Made by a program: the position numbers and the translations under genes
The notes under the pieces: model-generated
Seen by the model: only the letters and a program-made list of their open reading frames with translations
Database searches by the model: none
What the model was told of the DNA's origin: nothing
DNA from: Bacteroidales bacterium
GTDB taxonomy: Bacteria > Bacteroidota > Bacteroidia > Bacteroidales > Muribaculaceae
Length of the DNA: 36,360 nucleotides
Assembly: GCA_014800535.1 (NCBI GenBank)
Contig: JAAVFW010000003.1
Span: 159,355 to 195,714, forward strand
Direction: 5' to 3'
In this document: piece by piece, positions 17,680-26,139 of the stretch
Layout: each line of letters starts with the position of its first letter
Numbering within the stretch: the first letter of the stretch is position 1

Positions 17680-19875
17680 TTATTCTCCTAATTCCAACTG
17701 GTTTCCAATCAACTTTCTGTAATAACCATTCTTTTCACAAAGCGTTCTGTGTGTGCCCTGCTCGACAATCCGACCTTTATCAATCACGATTATCTTATCA
17801 GCATTTTTCACTGTGCTCAGCCTGTGGGCTACTATCACTACAGTCTTCCCCTTGAACACCTCATCAAGATTATCTATGATTTCCTTCTCATTGTTTGCAT
17901 CCAAGGCGTTGGTAGCCTCATCCAAAAGAAGAATCTCCGGATTTCGATATATTGCGCGGGCAATCAATATACGCTGCTTTTGCCCCTTGCTTAATCCTCT
18001 TCCGTCATATCCGATTTTGGTGTTATATTTCCATGGAAGGGTCATGATATAATCATGAATACACGCCTTTCGGGCAGCATCATAGAGTCGTTCTTCGTCA
18101 ATTTCGCCATCGTCACAAGCGATATTACGCGCTATTGACTCTGAAAATATCACCCCCTCCTGCATAACAACTCCACATTTCTTTCGCCATGAGTCAGGAT
18201 CATAGATTGAAAAATCATTATCCCCCAATCTTATTTCACCGCTAAGAGGTGAATAATATTTCAGAATAAGCTTTAAAATGGTGGTTTTCCCGCTTCCGCT
18301 TGCCCCGACGATTGCCGTAACCTTTCCACTCTCAAAGACAGCTGAAAGATCTGAAAGAGTGTCGGTCAGGGCATGACGGTTATACTTGAAACTGACATTG
18401 CAAAATTCAATGGATGACCCCTCAGGTATATCCTTCCTATGTTGTGGCCGTGATTCCTCCTCCCTCACATGTATCTCCCCGATTCTGTCAAGAGATATTC
18501 TTACATCCTGGAGGGCATAGATAAGTGACATCAGGCTCTCTATCGGCGAATTTAATTGCCCTATGATGTATTGAATCGCCATCATCGCACCCAATGTTAT
18601 CTCACCTGAAATAACCGCCATCGCTGCAATCACCGTGATCGAGATATTCTTCAATTCATTGATTATGACACTTCCTGCCTGTTGCTGCTGCTGAAGGTTA
18701 AGAATCCGAAAGTTTGTGCGCATCATTTCGGTCTGGACATCGCTCCATTCATCCCTTCGACGTTTACCGCAATCTTGAAGTTTAATTTCCGGTATGGAAC
18801 TCAAAAACTGTTGGGTAAGATTCTGATTCTTTGAACGTTCCTCAAAATATTCATAATCCAGAACTTTTCGTCGTCCAAGAAAAAGCATCATCCAGCCGGC
18901 ATACATTAAGCTTCCGACCATGAAGATTGCAAAAATCAATTTGTCATAAATCAGAAGGACTACACCGAAAACCAAAAATGATATAACACTGAAAATGACC
19001 GATAATAAGTCAGAAGTAAGGAATTGCTGTATGCGCTGATGATCTCCGATTCTTTGAAACATATCGCCGGATTGTTTCGACTCGAAAAACGAGATAGGCA
19101 GTTTCAGAAGTCTCTTTAGAAAGTCGTTGATCATGTCGATATTGACGCGAGTGGAAATTTTCAAGAGTATCCGACTCCTGAAAAAATCCATTGCAGTGCG
19201 GCCGCATATTATCATTACTTCTCCAAGAAGAATCAAACGGATAATCGAAATATCCTTATGATGAATACCCCTGTCAACAATCCCTTGCGTCAGAAACGGC
19301 AATATAAGCAGAAGGATTGAGCTTAAAAGAAGAGCAAGGACAATCTTTAGAATATGAATCCTAAACTCCTTTAGATAAGGAAATAGAAAGCCGGAATATG
19401 AGATTCTGTGATTAGAACAAAAAGAATCTGCCTTACTTATAAAACCGGGAGTTGGTTCAAAAATACAAATTATCCCTTTAGCTTCACCATCATCGGAACC
19501 CGATGTCCAATTGGCGATAACCTCATCTTTTGAAATAACATATTTCCCTTTGGCGGGATCTGCAATGTAATATCTGTTTCGTCCGGAATCAACCTTATAT
19601 AAGACAACAAAATGGTTATTCCTCCAATGTAAAATTGCCGGGAGAGGAGCGTCAGAAAGATTATTGATATTAACCTTTCCAGCCTTAGCATTGAGTCCGA
19701 TTTTAGAGGCAGCATCAATAATCGCCTTCAATGAAACTCCTTCTGCAGACGGCTCACAAATTTTTTCAAGATCAGTGATTTCTAACTTCGATCCATAGAA
19801 AGCAGTAATCATGTTGAGAGATGCGACACCACATTGCATCGCATCTCTCTGCCTGATAACTTTTATCATCCTCAT
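17680..19875 (-). CDS. Peptidase-containing ABC transporter (C39 domain, RiPP/bacteriocin export)
   Basis: A 731-residue three-part exporter. Residues 1-140 are a C39 peptidase with an intact triad: Cys15 (RDAMQCGVASL), His88 (NNHFVVLYK) and Asp106 (YYIADPAKG). These proteases cut leader peptides after a Gly-Gly pair. Residues about 160-440 are the membrane domain. Residues about 485-731 are the ATPase: Walker A GASGSGKTT (from 524), signature LSKGQKQR (628-635), Walker B ILLLDE (648-653), H-loop His684. It lies 36 bases after an outer-membrane barrel gene and downstream of a precursor with a Gly-Gly leader and its SPASM maturase, so cleavage and export of that peptide is the clear prediction. 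No HlyD-type adaptor is nearby. Confidence 0.93.
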   Translation of the reverse strand: MRMIKVIRQRDAMQCGVASLNMITAFYGSKLEITDLEKICEPSAEGVSLKAIIDAASKIGLNAKAGKVNINNLSDAPLPAILHWRNNHFVVLYKVDSGRNRYYIADPAKGKYVISKDEVIANWTSGSDDGEAKGIICIFEPTPGFISKADSFCSNHRISYSGFLFPYLKEFRIHILKIVLALLLSSILLLILPFLTQGIVDRGIHHKDISIIRLILLGEVMIICGRTAMDFFRSRILLKISTRVNIDMINDFLKRLLKLPISFFESKQSGDMFQRIGDHQRIQQFLTSDLLSVIFSVISFLVFGVVLLIYDKLIFAIFMVGSLMYAGWMMLFLGRRKVLDYEYFEERSKNQNLTQQFLSSIPEIKLQDCGKRRRDEWSDVQTEMMRTNFRILNLQQQQQAGSVIINELKNISITVIAAMAVISGEITLGAMMAIQYIIGQLNSPIESLMSLIYALQDVRISLDRIGEIHVREEESRPQHRKDIPEGSSIEFCNVSFKYNRHALTDTLSDLSAVFESGKVTAIVGASGSGKTTILKLILKYYSPLSGEIRLGDNDFSIYDPDSWRKKCGVVMQEGVIFSESIARNIACDDGEIDEERLYDAARKACIHDYIMTLPWKYNTKIGYDGRGLSKGQKQRILIARAIYRNPEILLLDEATNALDANNEKEIIDNLDEVFKGKTVVIVAHRLSTVKNADKIIVIDKGRIVEQGTHRTLCEKNGYYRKLIGNQLELGE

Positions 19876-19911
19876 GATTAAGAGCAGCTTACATTGCTTT
19901 TATCATGGTTA

Positions 19912-21996
19912 TTATCTGGGGAGGATGGCTGACGAGGAGGTGTCAATAGTTTCAAGAGTTTCATTTGAAACTTTTTTACCATATCCAATGGTATATGCTA
20001 CTTTAAGCACAAATTCTCTGTGAGAATTTTCTTCTCCCAAACTCTTTGTAGTGAAGGAATATGTTGGAGAGTTGAACGAAGTGCGGCTAAAGACCCAACT
20101 GTCTCTGAATGGATTTCGGCATGTAAATTCGAGATTCCAGTTGTCTTTATGCCAGCCTATTATAAGACCGTAGATAGATGGAGTTTGGGTTATATAACCA
20201 TGCGAATCAATCTGTTTTAAATCATGATTATAAAAGACTTGAAAATTCCAATTTTTAAGGTAATAGATGGCATCTGCCGAGAATCTCCCATTTACAATTT
20301 TCCCGGAGTTAATGCCGGAAACTTTGGAGAAAACTATCATTGGAGCAACATCTAATACCAGATTCCCATTGAAGGGTCTCCAATTGGCTTTAATAGATGC
20401 TATGACTTCATAAAAATTGCCTGAGTTTTGATATGTGTGAATCAAATAATCTTCTTTTGGAATAAAAACTGAGGTGACAGGATTATGAAGATATTGGAAA
20501 GATCCATAAGTTGAAAGTTGAACGGTTTTTGCCGGTGCAAATGAATAGAACCAAGTTCCTGAATAGCTGGGAGAAGTTTTTAAGTCAGGATTGCCTTGGG
20601 AATACATGAAATTATCTGTCTGCAAAAGAGTAGGATTTAACATACCCCCGTAATAAGATTGCTCTCCAACTATAAAATTAAAGGAAAGTGAATGACTGTC
20701 CTTCGACCAATATCCATTTAGAAGAACATGGGGAGTGACTGTGCTTGTGATCAGATCTGAGACCTTATTTCTTATATACACGGCTCCAACCTGCGTCTGG
20801 AGCATAACTCTTGAAATTTGCAATCCATACAAAAGAACCGGAACTGCATATTGAGTATTTACCGATTGAGAAGAAAATACCCCCGATTGATTATAATGAG
20901 TGCTGAAAATATCACCTTTATAAACCCCTGCAAAAGTCAGTGAGCCTGCTTTTTTCAAATTCTTTTGCAAACTTAGTCGCGCAATGTAGCCATACGCATC
21001 TTCTTTTACACGGTTGTCAAAAACTACAAACTCATCTGATTCCTTGAGATTATTGTAGTTATTATGAGTGTATGAAAAATTTCCTTGAAAAGATAAATAA
21101 AAATCTTTCGGCAGAGTAAAGTTATAGTTTCCTTGCCAGGATGGTGACAAAGCTTTAGTTTTCAGGGAAGAATTTTCAATAAACTCTTGACTGACCTTAG
21201 GGAATGAGATAAGCTGACTTTCTAAAGATTGAGGTGTTTTGTTATAGTAGAGACCTATAATATTTGAAATTACAACCTTATCAGAAGTGTATAATGCTCT
21301 GAATCTGCCTGCATAAGCTTCTGTGTGATTGTAAGAACTGATCGTTTTCTGAATTTGATCTAATGACGTTCCGTCATTAAAAAAATAATTTTGGTTTGAA
21401 ACAGTTCCGGCTTTATTGGACTCTCTAAAATTATCTGAAAGAGTTATGTCGTATGTCATTCTTTTGTAATTGAATTTCGACATAAGTAAAGCATTATAAT
21501 TGAACTTATTGAAATAATGTCCATCTGCTACAATCTTGGTGAACCCTCCAAATTCCGGTTCTTTGGTAGTTATATTTATCACATGCTTAGCTCCTAAATA
21601 TTTAGCATCCTGCGGATAATCAAGGTATTCAACCTTACTGATATTATTCACGTCGATTCCCGTCATATCATCAGTTGAAGCAGGAATACCATTAATGAAA
21701 ATGGAAACCTCTTCTCCGTTAAAAGAAGTCACTGAATTTGAGCCGACATTAATATTAGGAATTGTCATTCTCTTAAGAAGACCATAGGCATCAATAGACG
21801 AGGCCTTTTCCTTTTTATTCGGAAAAACTACAAGTTTATTGGCAGTAGTAACACTTCTTGAAGCTTCAACCACAGTTTCTCCTAATTCAGTATATCCGGA
21901 AATCGAATCGTTAAATTCCTGATTATTTTCAGTTGTCTGACCGAACGCCATTAAGTGACAAAACATCAGAAAAATTCCTATTGGCAGTAGTTTCAT
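19912..21996 (-). CDS. Outer-membrane beta-barrel protein with TonB-type plug (paralogue 1)
   Basis: A 694-residue protein with a signal peptide (MKLLPIGIFLMFCHLMAFGQ). A plug-like region follows at about 35-155 (YGLLKRMTIPNINVG…EEVSIFINGIPAS…VEYLDYPQDAKYLGAKHVINITTKEP), then a long barrel of aromatic-rich alternating strands ending near VAYTIGYGKKVS. It resembles the TonB-dependent-receptor/outer-membrane beta-barrel family but lacks the usual N-terminal carboxypeptidase-like domain and SusC-type length. It starts 37 bases after the maturase stop and ends 36 bases before the transporter. It is paralogous to the gene at 24002-26080, with a nearly identical 5' end. Role in peptide passage, uptake or self-protection is inferred from position only. 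Confidence 0.82.
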   Translation of the reverse strand: MKLLPIGIFLMFCHLMAFGQTTENNQEFNDSISGYTELGETVVEASRSVTTANKLVVFPNKKEKASSIDAYGLLKRMTIPNINVGSNSVTSFNGEEVSIFINGIPASTDDMTGIDVNNISKVEYLDYPQDAKYLGAKHVINITTKEPEFGGFTKIVADGHYFNKFNYNALLMSKFNYKRMTYDITLSDNFRESNKAGTVSNQNYFFNDGTSLDQIQKTISSYNHTEAYAGRFRALYTSDKVVISNIIGLYYNKTPQSLESQLISFPKVSQEFIENSSLKTKALSPSWQGNYNFTLPKDFYLSFQGNFSYTHNNYNNLKESDEFVVFDNRVKEDAYGYIARLSLQKNLKKAGSLTFAGVYKGDIFSTHYNQSGVFSSQSVNTQYAVPVLLYGLQISRVMLQTQVGAVYIRNKVSDLITSTVTPHVLLNGYWSKDSHSLSFNFIVGEQSYYGGMLNPTLLQTDNFMYSQGNPDLKTSPSYSGTWFYSFAPAKTVQLSTYGSFQYLHNPVTSVFIPKEDYLIHTYQNSGNFYEVIASIKANWRPFNGNLVLDVAPMIVFSKVSGINSGKIVNGRFSADAIYYLKNWNFQVFYNHDLKQIDSHGYITQTPSIYGLIIGWHKDNWNLEFTCRNPFRDSWVFSRTSFNSPTYSFTTKSLGEENSHREFVLKVAYTIGYGKKVSNETLETIDTSSSAILPR

Positions 21997-22055
21997 ATAA
22001 TGGTAATTTTAAGGTTTATATTAATTCGCACAATTACTGTGTCATTAGTTCAATA
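21867..22055. repeat. 189-bp near-identical block shared with 25951-26139 (copy 1)
   Basis: Covers the last codons of the maturase gene, the maturase-OMP spacer and the first 43 codons of OMP paralogue 1. By eye it differs from 25951-26139 at only six positions. Outside it the two OMP genes diverge markedly. It records duplication of a maturase-OMP junction. Confidence 0.85.
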
Positions 22056-23323
22056 TATTCAATAATGGCATCTTTGTATGTCAAATCTCCTTGTTCCATT
22101 TTGCAATACTCCTCGTCATTGTTAAGTAGAAATTTTGGACAAGGACCATAACACAATGGGAGAAATCTACATAAAGTGCATCGTTTTGATCTACCGGTAG
22201 GTTTAGTCAGAATTTCACAAATGTTATCTTCCCATGTAAGGTCACCATTTGAATCTATCTTTCCCGGTTTAATCAAACCATCTTGTTCAAAATTTCCATC
22301 AGAAGTACATTTTACAACATCCCCGTTATAATTGATAGTTACATAATTCTTTCGATTTACATAACAAGATTCCCCCCCATTATTTATTAATGGATGTCTA
22401 AAACCATATCCGGCTTTTTTAAATTGCTTCCATAATTCAAAAAGCTCAACACTTTTTTCATGGTTTGGCTTCGCTTGCCAAACTTTTTGAGGGAATATGA
22501 TTATCCTATTTCGAATTTCCTTAGGAATTATTTCGTTAACCTGATTCAATATCTCAGGTGAGATATTGGAATAATCATAATTTATGCGTAGGAGAACCTG
22601 CATATCATCAGACTCTAATAATATGTTTTTAATATTATTAAGTACGTGGTCAAATGTAGATTCACACCTATCTTGATATTTTATTTTATTATGGTGTTCC
22701 CGATCTCCGTCCAACGTAATTTGAAACATCTTAAATCCAAGGTTTTTAAGATCATTTACAATTGGTTGAGTGAGGAAATAACCATTTGTTGTTGCAGATT
22801 GAGTAACAGGAATTTTATAATTCCTACACAATTGGTTAATTTTTTCTCCTAAAGGTTTTACTATCTTTTTGAATTGCATAAAAGGCTCCCCACCAAACCA
22901 TTCTATTTGAAGGGTTTCTATGTCTCCAGATTCAATCTTCTTTTGTATAAATAACAGGATTTTTTCTTTTGTTTCCTCAGACATTAGAGATGGAACGTGA
23001 GATTGCACACAATACCAACAAGAATAATTACAATTCATCGTTGGAATAAGTACCATCATGCAATTTTTTGTATCAATTTGATTTTGCTGCCTTTTATGGA
23101 TGTATTCCAATTCATTAATGTCATCATTTATAATAAATCCCTGATCGACTAATTTAATATAGAAGGTTGGAATTTGTTTTTCAATTACTTCAGGGGTGTC
23201 AAGAAGCTTTTCAAGTTTAGTGCTTATTGTCTCAGGTAATTTAAAAAAGGCATTTGAAATACCATTATACCAATAGCCAAATCCATTCTCATTAAATATG
23301 TAGGTATATGCGCTTCGTTTCAT
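22034..23323 (-). CDS. Radical SAM/SPASM peptide maturase
   Basis: A 429-residue enzyme. Residues 1-85 form an N-terminal region (YIKLVDQGFIINDDINELEY) of the kind seen in peptide-modifying radical SAM proteins. The core follows, with CNYSCWYC (C98, C102, C105) binding the SAM [4Fe-4S] cluster and GGEP at 144-147. The SPASM region supplies auxiliary-cluster cysteines C320, C339, C382, C385, C391, C395 and C407 (CTLCRFLPLCYGPCP). SPASM maturases link Cys sulfur to carbon, or carbon to carbon, in ribosomal peptides. The gene directly follows the Cys-rich precursor, so that peptide is the likely substrate. The architecture resembles the maturases of Bacteroidales Gly-Gly peptide systems, but no companion pseudo-radical-SAM protein is present. 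Confidence 0.93.
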   Translation of the reverse strand: MKRSAYTYIFNENGFGYWYNGISNAFFKLPETISTKLEKLLDTPEVIEKQIPTFYIKLVDQGFIINDDINELEYIHKRQQNQIDTKNCMMVLIPTMNCNYSCWYCVQSHVPSLMSEETKEKILLFIQKKIESGDIETLQIEWFGGEPFMQFKKIVKPLGEKINQLCRNYKIPVTQSATTNGYFLTQPIVNDLKNLGFKMFQITLDGDREHHNKIKYQDRCESTFDHVLNNIKNILLESDDMQVLLRINYDYSNISPEILNQVNEIIPKEIRNRIIIFPQKVWQAKPNHEKSVELFELWKQFKKAGYGFRHPLINNGGESCYVNRKNYVTINYNGDVVKCTSDGNFEQDGLIKPGKIDSNGDLTWEDNICEILTKPTGRSKRCTLCRFLPLCYGPCPKFLLNNDEEYCKMEQGDLTYKDAIIEYIELMTQ

Positions 23324-23339
23324 AAATTGTCATATATTC

Positions 23340-23382
23340 AAAAGGGTAAGTCAAAAAAATTAAATTTCAGACTAACCCTTTT
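23340..23382 (-). promoter_or_regulatory. Hairpin in the leader of the maturase gene
   Basis: Arms 23340-23352 and 23370-23382 (AAAAGGGT…GTC paired with GAC…ACCCTTTT) form a 13-base stem with one mismatch and a 17-base A/T loop. On the minus strand it ends 17 bases before the maturase start and finishes in CCCTTTT, so it looks like an intrinsic terminator or attenuator. It could lower maturase expression relative to the precursor. Confidence 0.6.
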
Positions 23383-23460
23383 AATTTATAAAGAATAATA
23401 TACTTTTACCTATGCTAATATAGCAAAGAAAATTATCTCCCTATATTTACATAGTTCTGT

Positions 23461-23492
23461 AGAAGGAATTTGACTAAAGTCAAATTCCTTCT
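23461..23492 (-). promoter_or_regulatory. Strong hairpin just after the precursor gene
   Basis: Two perfect 15-base arms (23461-23475 and 23478-23492) separated by two bases, 18 bases past the precursor stop. No T-run follows on the minus strand (the sequence goes on ACAGAAC), so it is more likely an mRNA 3'-end stabiliser or processing site than a simple terminator. This is the usual way to obtain excess precursor transcript; that reading is inference. Confidence 0.65.
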
Positions 23493-23510
23493 ATAAGGTA
23501 ACTTTGTTTC

Positions 23511-23741
23511 TTAGACCTTACAAGTCATGTTAGAACTACACATTATACTATTTGTAGAACAATAACAGTTTATGGGGTTTGACATGCAAGAAGGGTTGAC
23601 AGTGCAGGGGGTGTTAGTTAAGCAGGGGGAGTTCGCAGGGCAGTTGTTGTTAATATCATTTGTTCCAACCATTTCATTGCCTCCCAAGATGTCAAGTGCT
23701 TCTAAAACAGTCAGCTCTTCAAGGGTGAATTGTGTTTCCAT
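23511..23741 (-). CDS. Cys-rich RiPP precursor peptide with Gly-Gly leader
   Basis: A 76-residue peptide. The leader METQFTLEELTVLEALDILGG (1-21) ends in the double glycine that C39 peptidases recognise. The core of about 55 residues has eight cysteines (34, 40, 46, 52, 59, 61, 68, 74) spaced C-x5-C-x5-C-x5-C-x6-C-x-C-x6-C-x5-C. Asn lies three residues before six of them (34, 40, 46, 52, 61, 74) and four before the other two. The core also has many Ser, Thr, Asn and Pro residues and ends in CKV. The reading frame opens at 23777, but a promoter-like box at 23781-23788 would make that start leaderless, so I choose METQ at 23741. Neighbours are the SPASM maturase, the C39 transporter and two barrel proteins. 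No family name can be assigned with certainty. Confidence 0.88.
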   Translation of the reverse strand: METQFTLEELTVLEALDILGGNEMVGTNDINNNCPANSPCLTNTPCTVNPSCMSNPINCYCSTNSIMCSSNMTCKV

Positions 23742-23780
23742 GTTGTTTGTGTTTATGTTTATGTTTGTGTTTATCATCTA

Positions 23781-23788
23781 CAAAATTA
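23781..23788 (-). promoter_or_regulatory. Promoter -7 box for the precursor gene
   Basis: Minus strand TAATTTTG matches TAnnTTTG, in a very A/T-rich stretch. No TTTG is visible at the -33 distance. A start near 23775 would give a leader of about 35 bases, rich in AAACA repeats and without Shine-Dalgarno, to the ATG at 23741. Confidence 0.5.
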
Positions 23789-23914
23789 TAAAAAATTATT
23801 TAAAATTTAAGTATAAAATGAATCATTTTATGTGATTATTTTATTGTCAATATGACAAAACACAAGAAATCAGAGTTATAGAACCCATTTTTGAGTTACT
23901 TGCTAAGGCAAACA

Positions 23915-23931
23915 CAACCACAGAGAGGTTG
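23915..23931. repeat. CAACC-N7-GGTTG palindrome downstream of OMP paralogue 2
   Basis: A 17-base hairpin followed by CTTTTT on the plus strand. It is closely similar to 26440-26456, and the similarity runs from about 8 bases left of the stem to 6 bases right of it. The two copies lie on either side of the OMP gene at 24002-26080. A weak terminator role for that OMP gene is possible. Confidence 0.55.
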
Positions 23932-24001
23932 CTTTTTCCTAAAGCGTCAAAAATACAATACATATCCTTCCCCACATAGTCTTTGACATTTATATCTACC
24001 C

Positions 24002-26080
24002 CTAAAGAATAGAAGTTGAGGAAGTATTGGTTATATTTAGAGTGTCGTGAGATACTTTTTTTCCGTAATTGAAGGTATAACCAATCGTTAAAAAGAAATA
24101 TCGATGTGAATCTTGTTCACCTATAATTTTAGAGTTGTATGAATAGACCGGTGATGTAAAGCTACTTCTACTGTATATCCAGCTATTTCTGAAAGGATTA
24201 GCGCATAAAAGTTCAAGATTCCAATTTTCCTTATTCCATCCTATCTTTAAACCATACATAGCGGGATGACTTGTTTTTATGCCGTCAGAAGTTATATCTT
24301 TAGAATCACTATTATAATAAACTTCGAAATTCCAATTCTTAAGATAGTAAAAGATAGCGCCGGCGAATCTTCCGACCACTTCTTTCCCCTTGTTGATTCC
24401 TGATATGCGAGAATATTCAATAAAAGGCATCAGATCAATAACAAGCCTTCCGTTTAAAGGACGCCATGTGGCTCTGAGCATGCCAATACCACTGTTATAA
24501 TCTCCTGAGTTTGTGAATGTTTTTATTACATAATTGTCTGTGGCAACATATTGCATCGTTGCGATATTATGCAACATCTGTCCGCTAACCCACGCTGTGA
24601 GTTGCAATGACTTCAGAGGGGCGAAAGAATATGAAAAATCCCATTTATATTCAGGAGATGTCTTAAGTTCGGGATTACCTTGTGTGTAAATATAATCATT
24701 ATATTGGATAAGGGTCGGATTCAACTTACCACTCTCTATATCATTCGTCGTTGCCTCAATATCAAACGACAATGAATGATTTTCATGATTCCAATATCCT
24801 GATAATACTCCAAGAGGAATAAACGAGGAAGTGGTTGTTTCATTAATCTTATGTCTGATATATTTGGCTCCCACATTTAACTGAAGTGTTACTTTTGATA
24901 TGGGAAGACTATAATTGATTTTTGGAGAGATTCCCTGTTGCTCTATTGCTTGTGAGGAAAGGACACCTAACTGATTGTAGTGTGTCTTATAATTATCTCC
25001 GCTATAGGAAGCCGTAAAGGTTATTATTCCGGCTTTATTTAAACTCTTTTTTAAACCCAGATTTGCGGTATAATTGTAGGAGTCTTCCTTTATCCGGTTG
25101 TCGAACAAGATCTCGTTGTCAAGCCATTCCCGGTTGTTTCTATTATTGCGGGAATATGCGAATGTACCCCGGAATGACAATACGAAGTCGTGAGGAAGGT
25201 TGAAACTGTAAATTCCCTCCCATGCCGGAGAAAGATATTTGGCATTTGAAGATGAATTTGAATTTAACAATTTGTTGTAATTATTATAGGAGATAAGCGA
25301 TGATTCAAGTGATTTGGGAAAATCAGCATAAAACAATCCGATAGTATTTGAAATGTTTATATTATCTGATGAGTAGACAGCTCTGAAATTTCCTGCAAGA
25401 CTTTCATAGTTATCATAGTGTCGGATAGGTTCTTGAGACTCGTCTAAAATTTTACCGTTTTTGAATTTGAAATTCTGATTGATAATAGATCCATCCTTGT
25501 TTGTTTCTACAAACGAATTATGGAGAATTATATCGTATGTCATTCGTTTATAATTTAATTTTGACATAAGATATGCAAGATAACTGAATTTATCTCTATA
25601 TTGACCTATAGCTTTAACATTTGTGAATCCTCCATATTCTGGTTTCTTTGTTGTAATATTGAGAACATGAGCAGCTCCGAAGTAAATTGGATCTTGGGGA
25701 TAGTCAATATATTCAACTTTTGTAATGGTTTTCACATCGATACTATTCATTTCTATTTCCGATGCAGGTATTCCATTGATATAAATAGACACATCTTCTC
25801 CCCCTAAAGTATTGACTTGACCCGAGCCTACCATTATATTAGGAATCGTAATTCTTTTAAGAAGAGAATACGCATCAATTGATGCAGCTTTTTCTGCCTG
25901 ATCAGGGAATACGATCGTTTTATTCACATTCGTTATATTTCTTGCTGCCTCAACCACAGTTTCCCCTAATTCAGTATATCCGGAAATTGAATCGTTAAAT
26001 TCCTGATTATTTTCAGTTGTCTGACCGAACGCCATTATGTGACAAAACATCAGAAAAATTCCTATAGGCAGTAGTTTCAT
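24002..26080 (-). CDS. Outer-membrane beta-barrel protein with TonB-type plug (paralogue 2)
   Basis: A 692-residue protein with the same plan as paralogue 1 (19912-21996): signal peptide MKLLPIGIFLMFCHIMAFGQ, plug-like region (YSLLKRITIPNIMVG…EDVSIYINGIPAS…VEYIDYPQDPIYFGAAHVLNITTKKP) and a barrel ending in FNYGKKVSHDTL. The first 40 residues are almost identical between the two, while the barrels are only moderately similar, mainly in the segments likely to be loops. It lies upstream of the precursor gene, separated by 260 bases, and carries a maturase 3' remnant just upstream of its start. One plausible division of labour is one barrel for export and the other for uptake or immunity; this is speculation. 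Confidence 0.82.
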   Translation of the reverse strand: MKLLPIGIFLMFCHIMAFGQTTENNQEFNDSISGYTELGETVVEAARNITNVNKTIVFPDQAEKAASIDAYSLLKRITIPNIMVGSGQVNTLGGEDVSIYINGIPASEIEMNSIDVKTITKVEYIDYPQDPIYFGAAHVLNITTKKPEYGGFTNVKAIGQYRDKFSYLAYLMSKLNYKRMTYDIILHNSFVETNKDGSIINQNFKFKNGKILDESQEPIRHYDNYESLAGNFRAVYSSDNINISNTIGLFYADFPKSLESSLISYNNYNKLLNSNSSSNAKYLSPAWEGIYSFNLPHDFVLSFRGTFAYSRNNRNNREWLDNEILFDNRIKEDSYNYTANLGLKKSLNKAGIITFTASYSGDNYKTHYNQLGVLSSQAIEQQGISPKINYSLPISKVTLQLNVGAKYIRHKINETTTSSFIPLGVLSGYWNHENHSLSFDIEATTNDIESGKLNPTLIQYNDYIYTQGNPELKTSPEYKWDFSYSFAPLKSLQLTAWVSGQMLHNIATMQYVATDNYVIKTFTNSGDYNSGIGMLRATWRPLNGRLVIDLMPFIEYSRISGINKGKEVVGRFAGAIFYYLKNWNFEVYYNSDSKDITSDGIKTSHPAMYGLKIGWNKENWNLELLCANPFRNSWIYSRSSFTSPVYSYNSKIIGEQDSHRYFFLTIGYTFNYGKKVSHDTLNITNTSSTSIL

Positions 26081-26139
26081 ATAATGGTAATTTTAAGGCT
26101 TATATTAATTCGCACAATTACTGTGTCATCAGTTCAATA
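25951..26139. repeat. 189-bp near-identical block shared with 21867-22055 (copy 2)
   Basis: Six differences from copy 1 by eye. It includes the OMP start, the spacer and the last codons of a maturase-like gene, although no maturase gene exists here. Confidence 0.85.

Noticed and set aside
23742..23777. Extended N-terminus of the precursor (MINTNININTNN)
   Set aside because: The promoter-like box lies at 23781-23788, so this start would be leaderless; the codons are A/T-rich leader repeats, and METQ gives a normal Gly-Gly leader.
23572..23835. Plus-strand 87-codon frame over the precursor
   Set aside because: It is antisense to the precursor and its A/T-rich leader; the Cys spacing and Gly-Gly site make the minus strand the real one.
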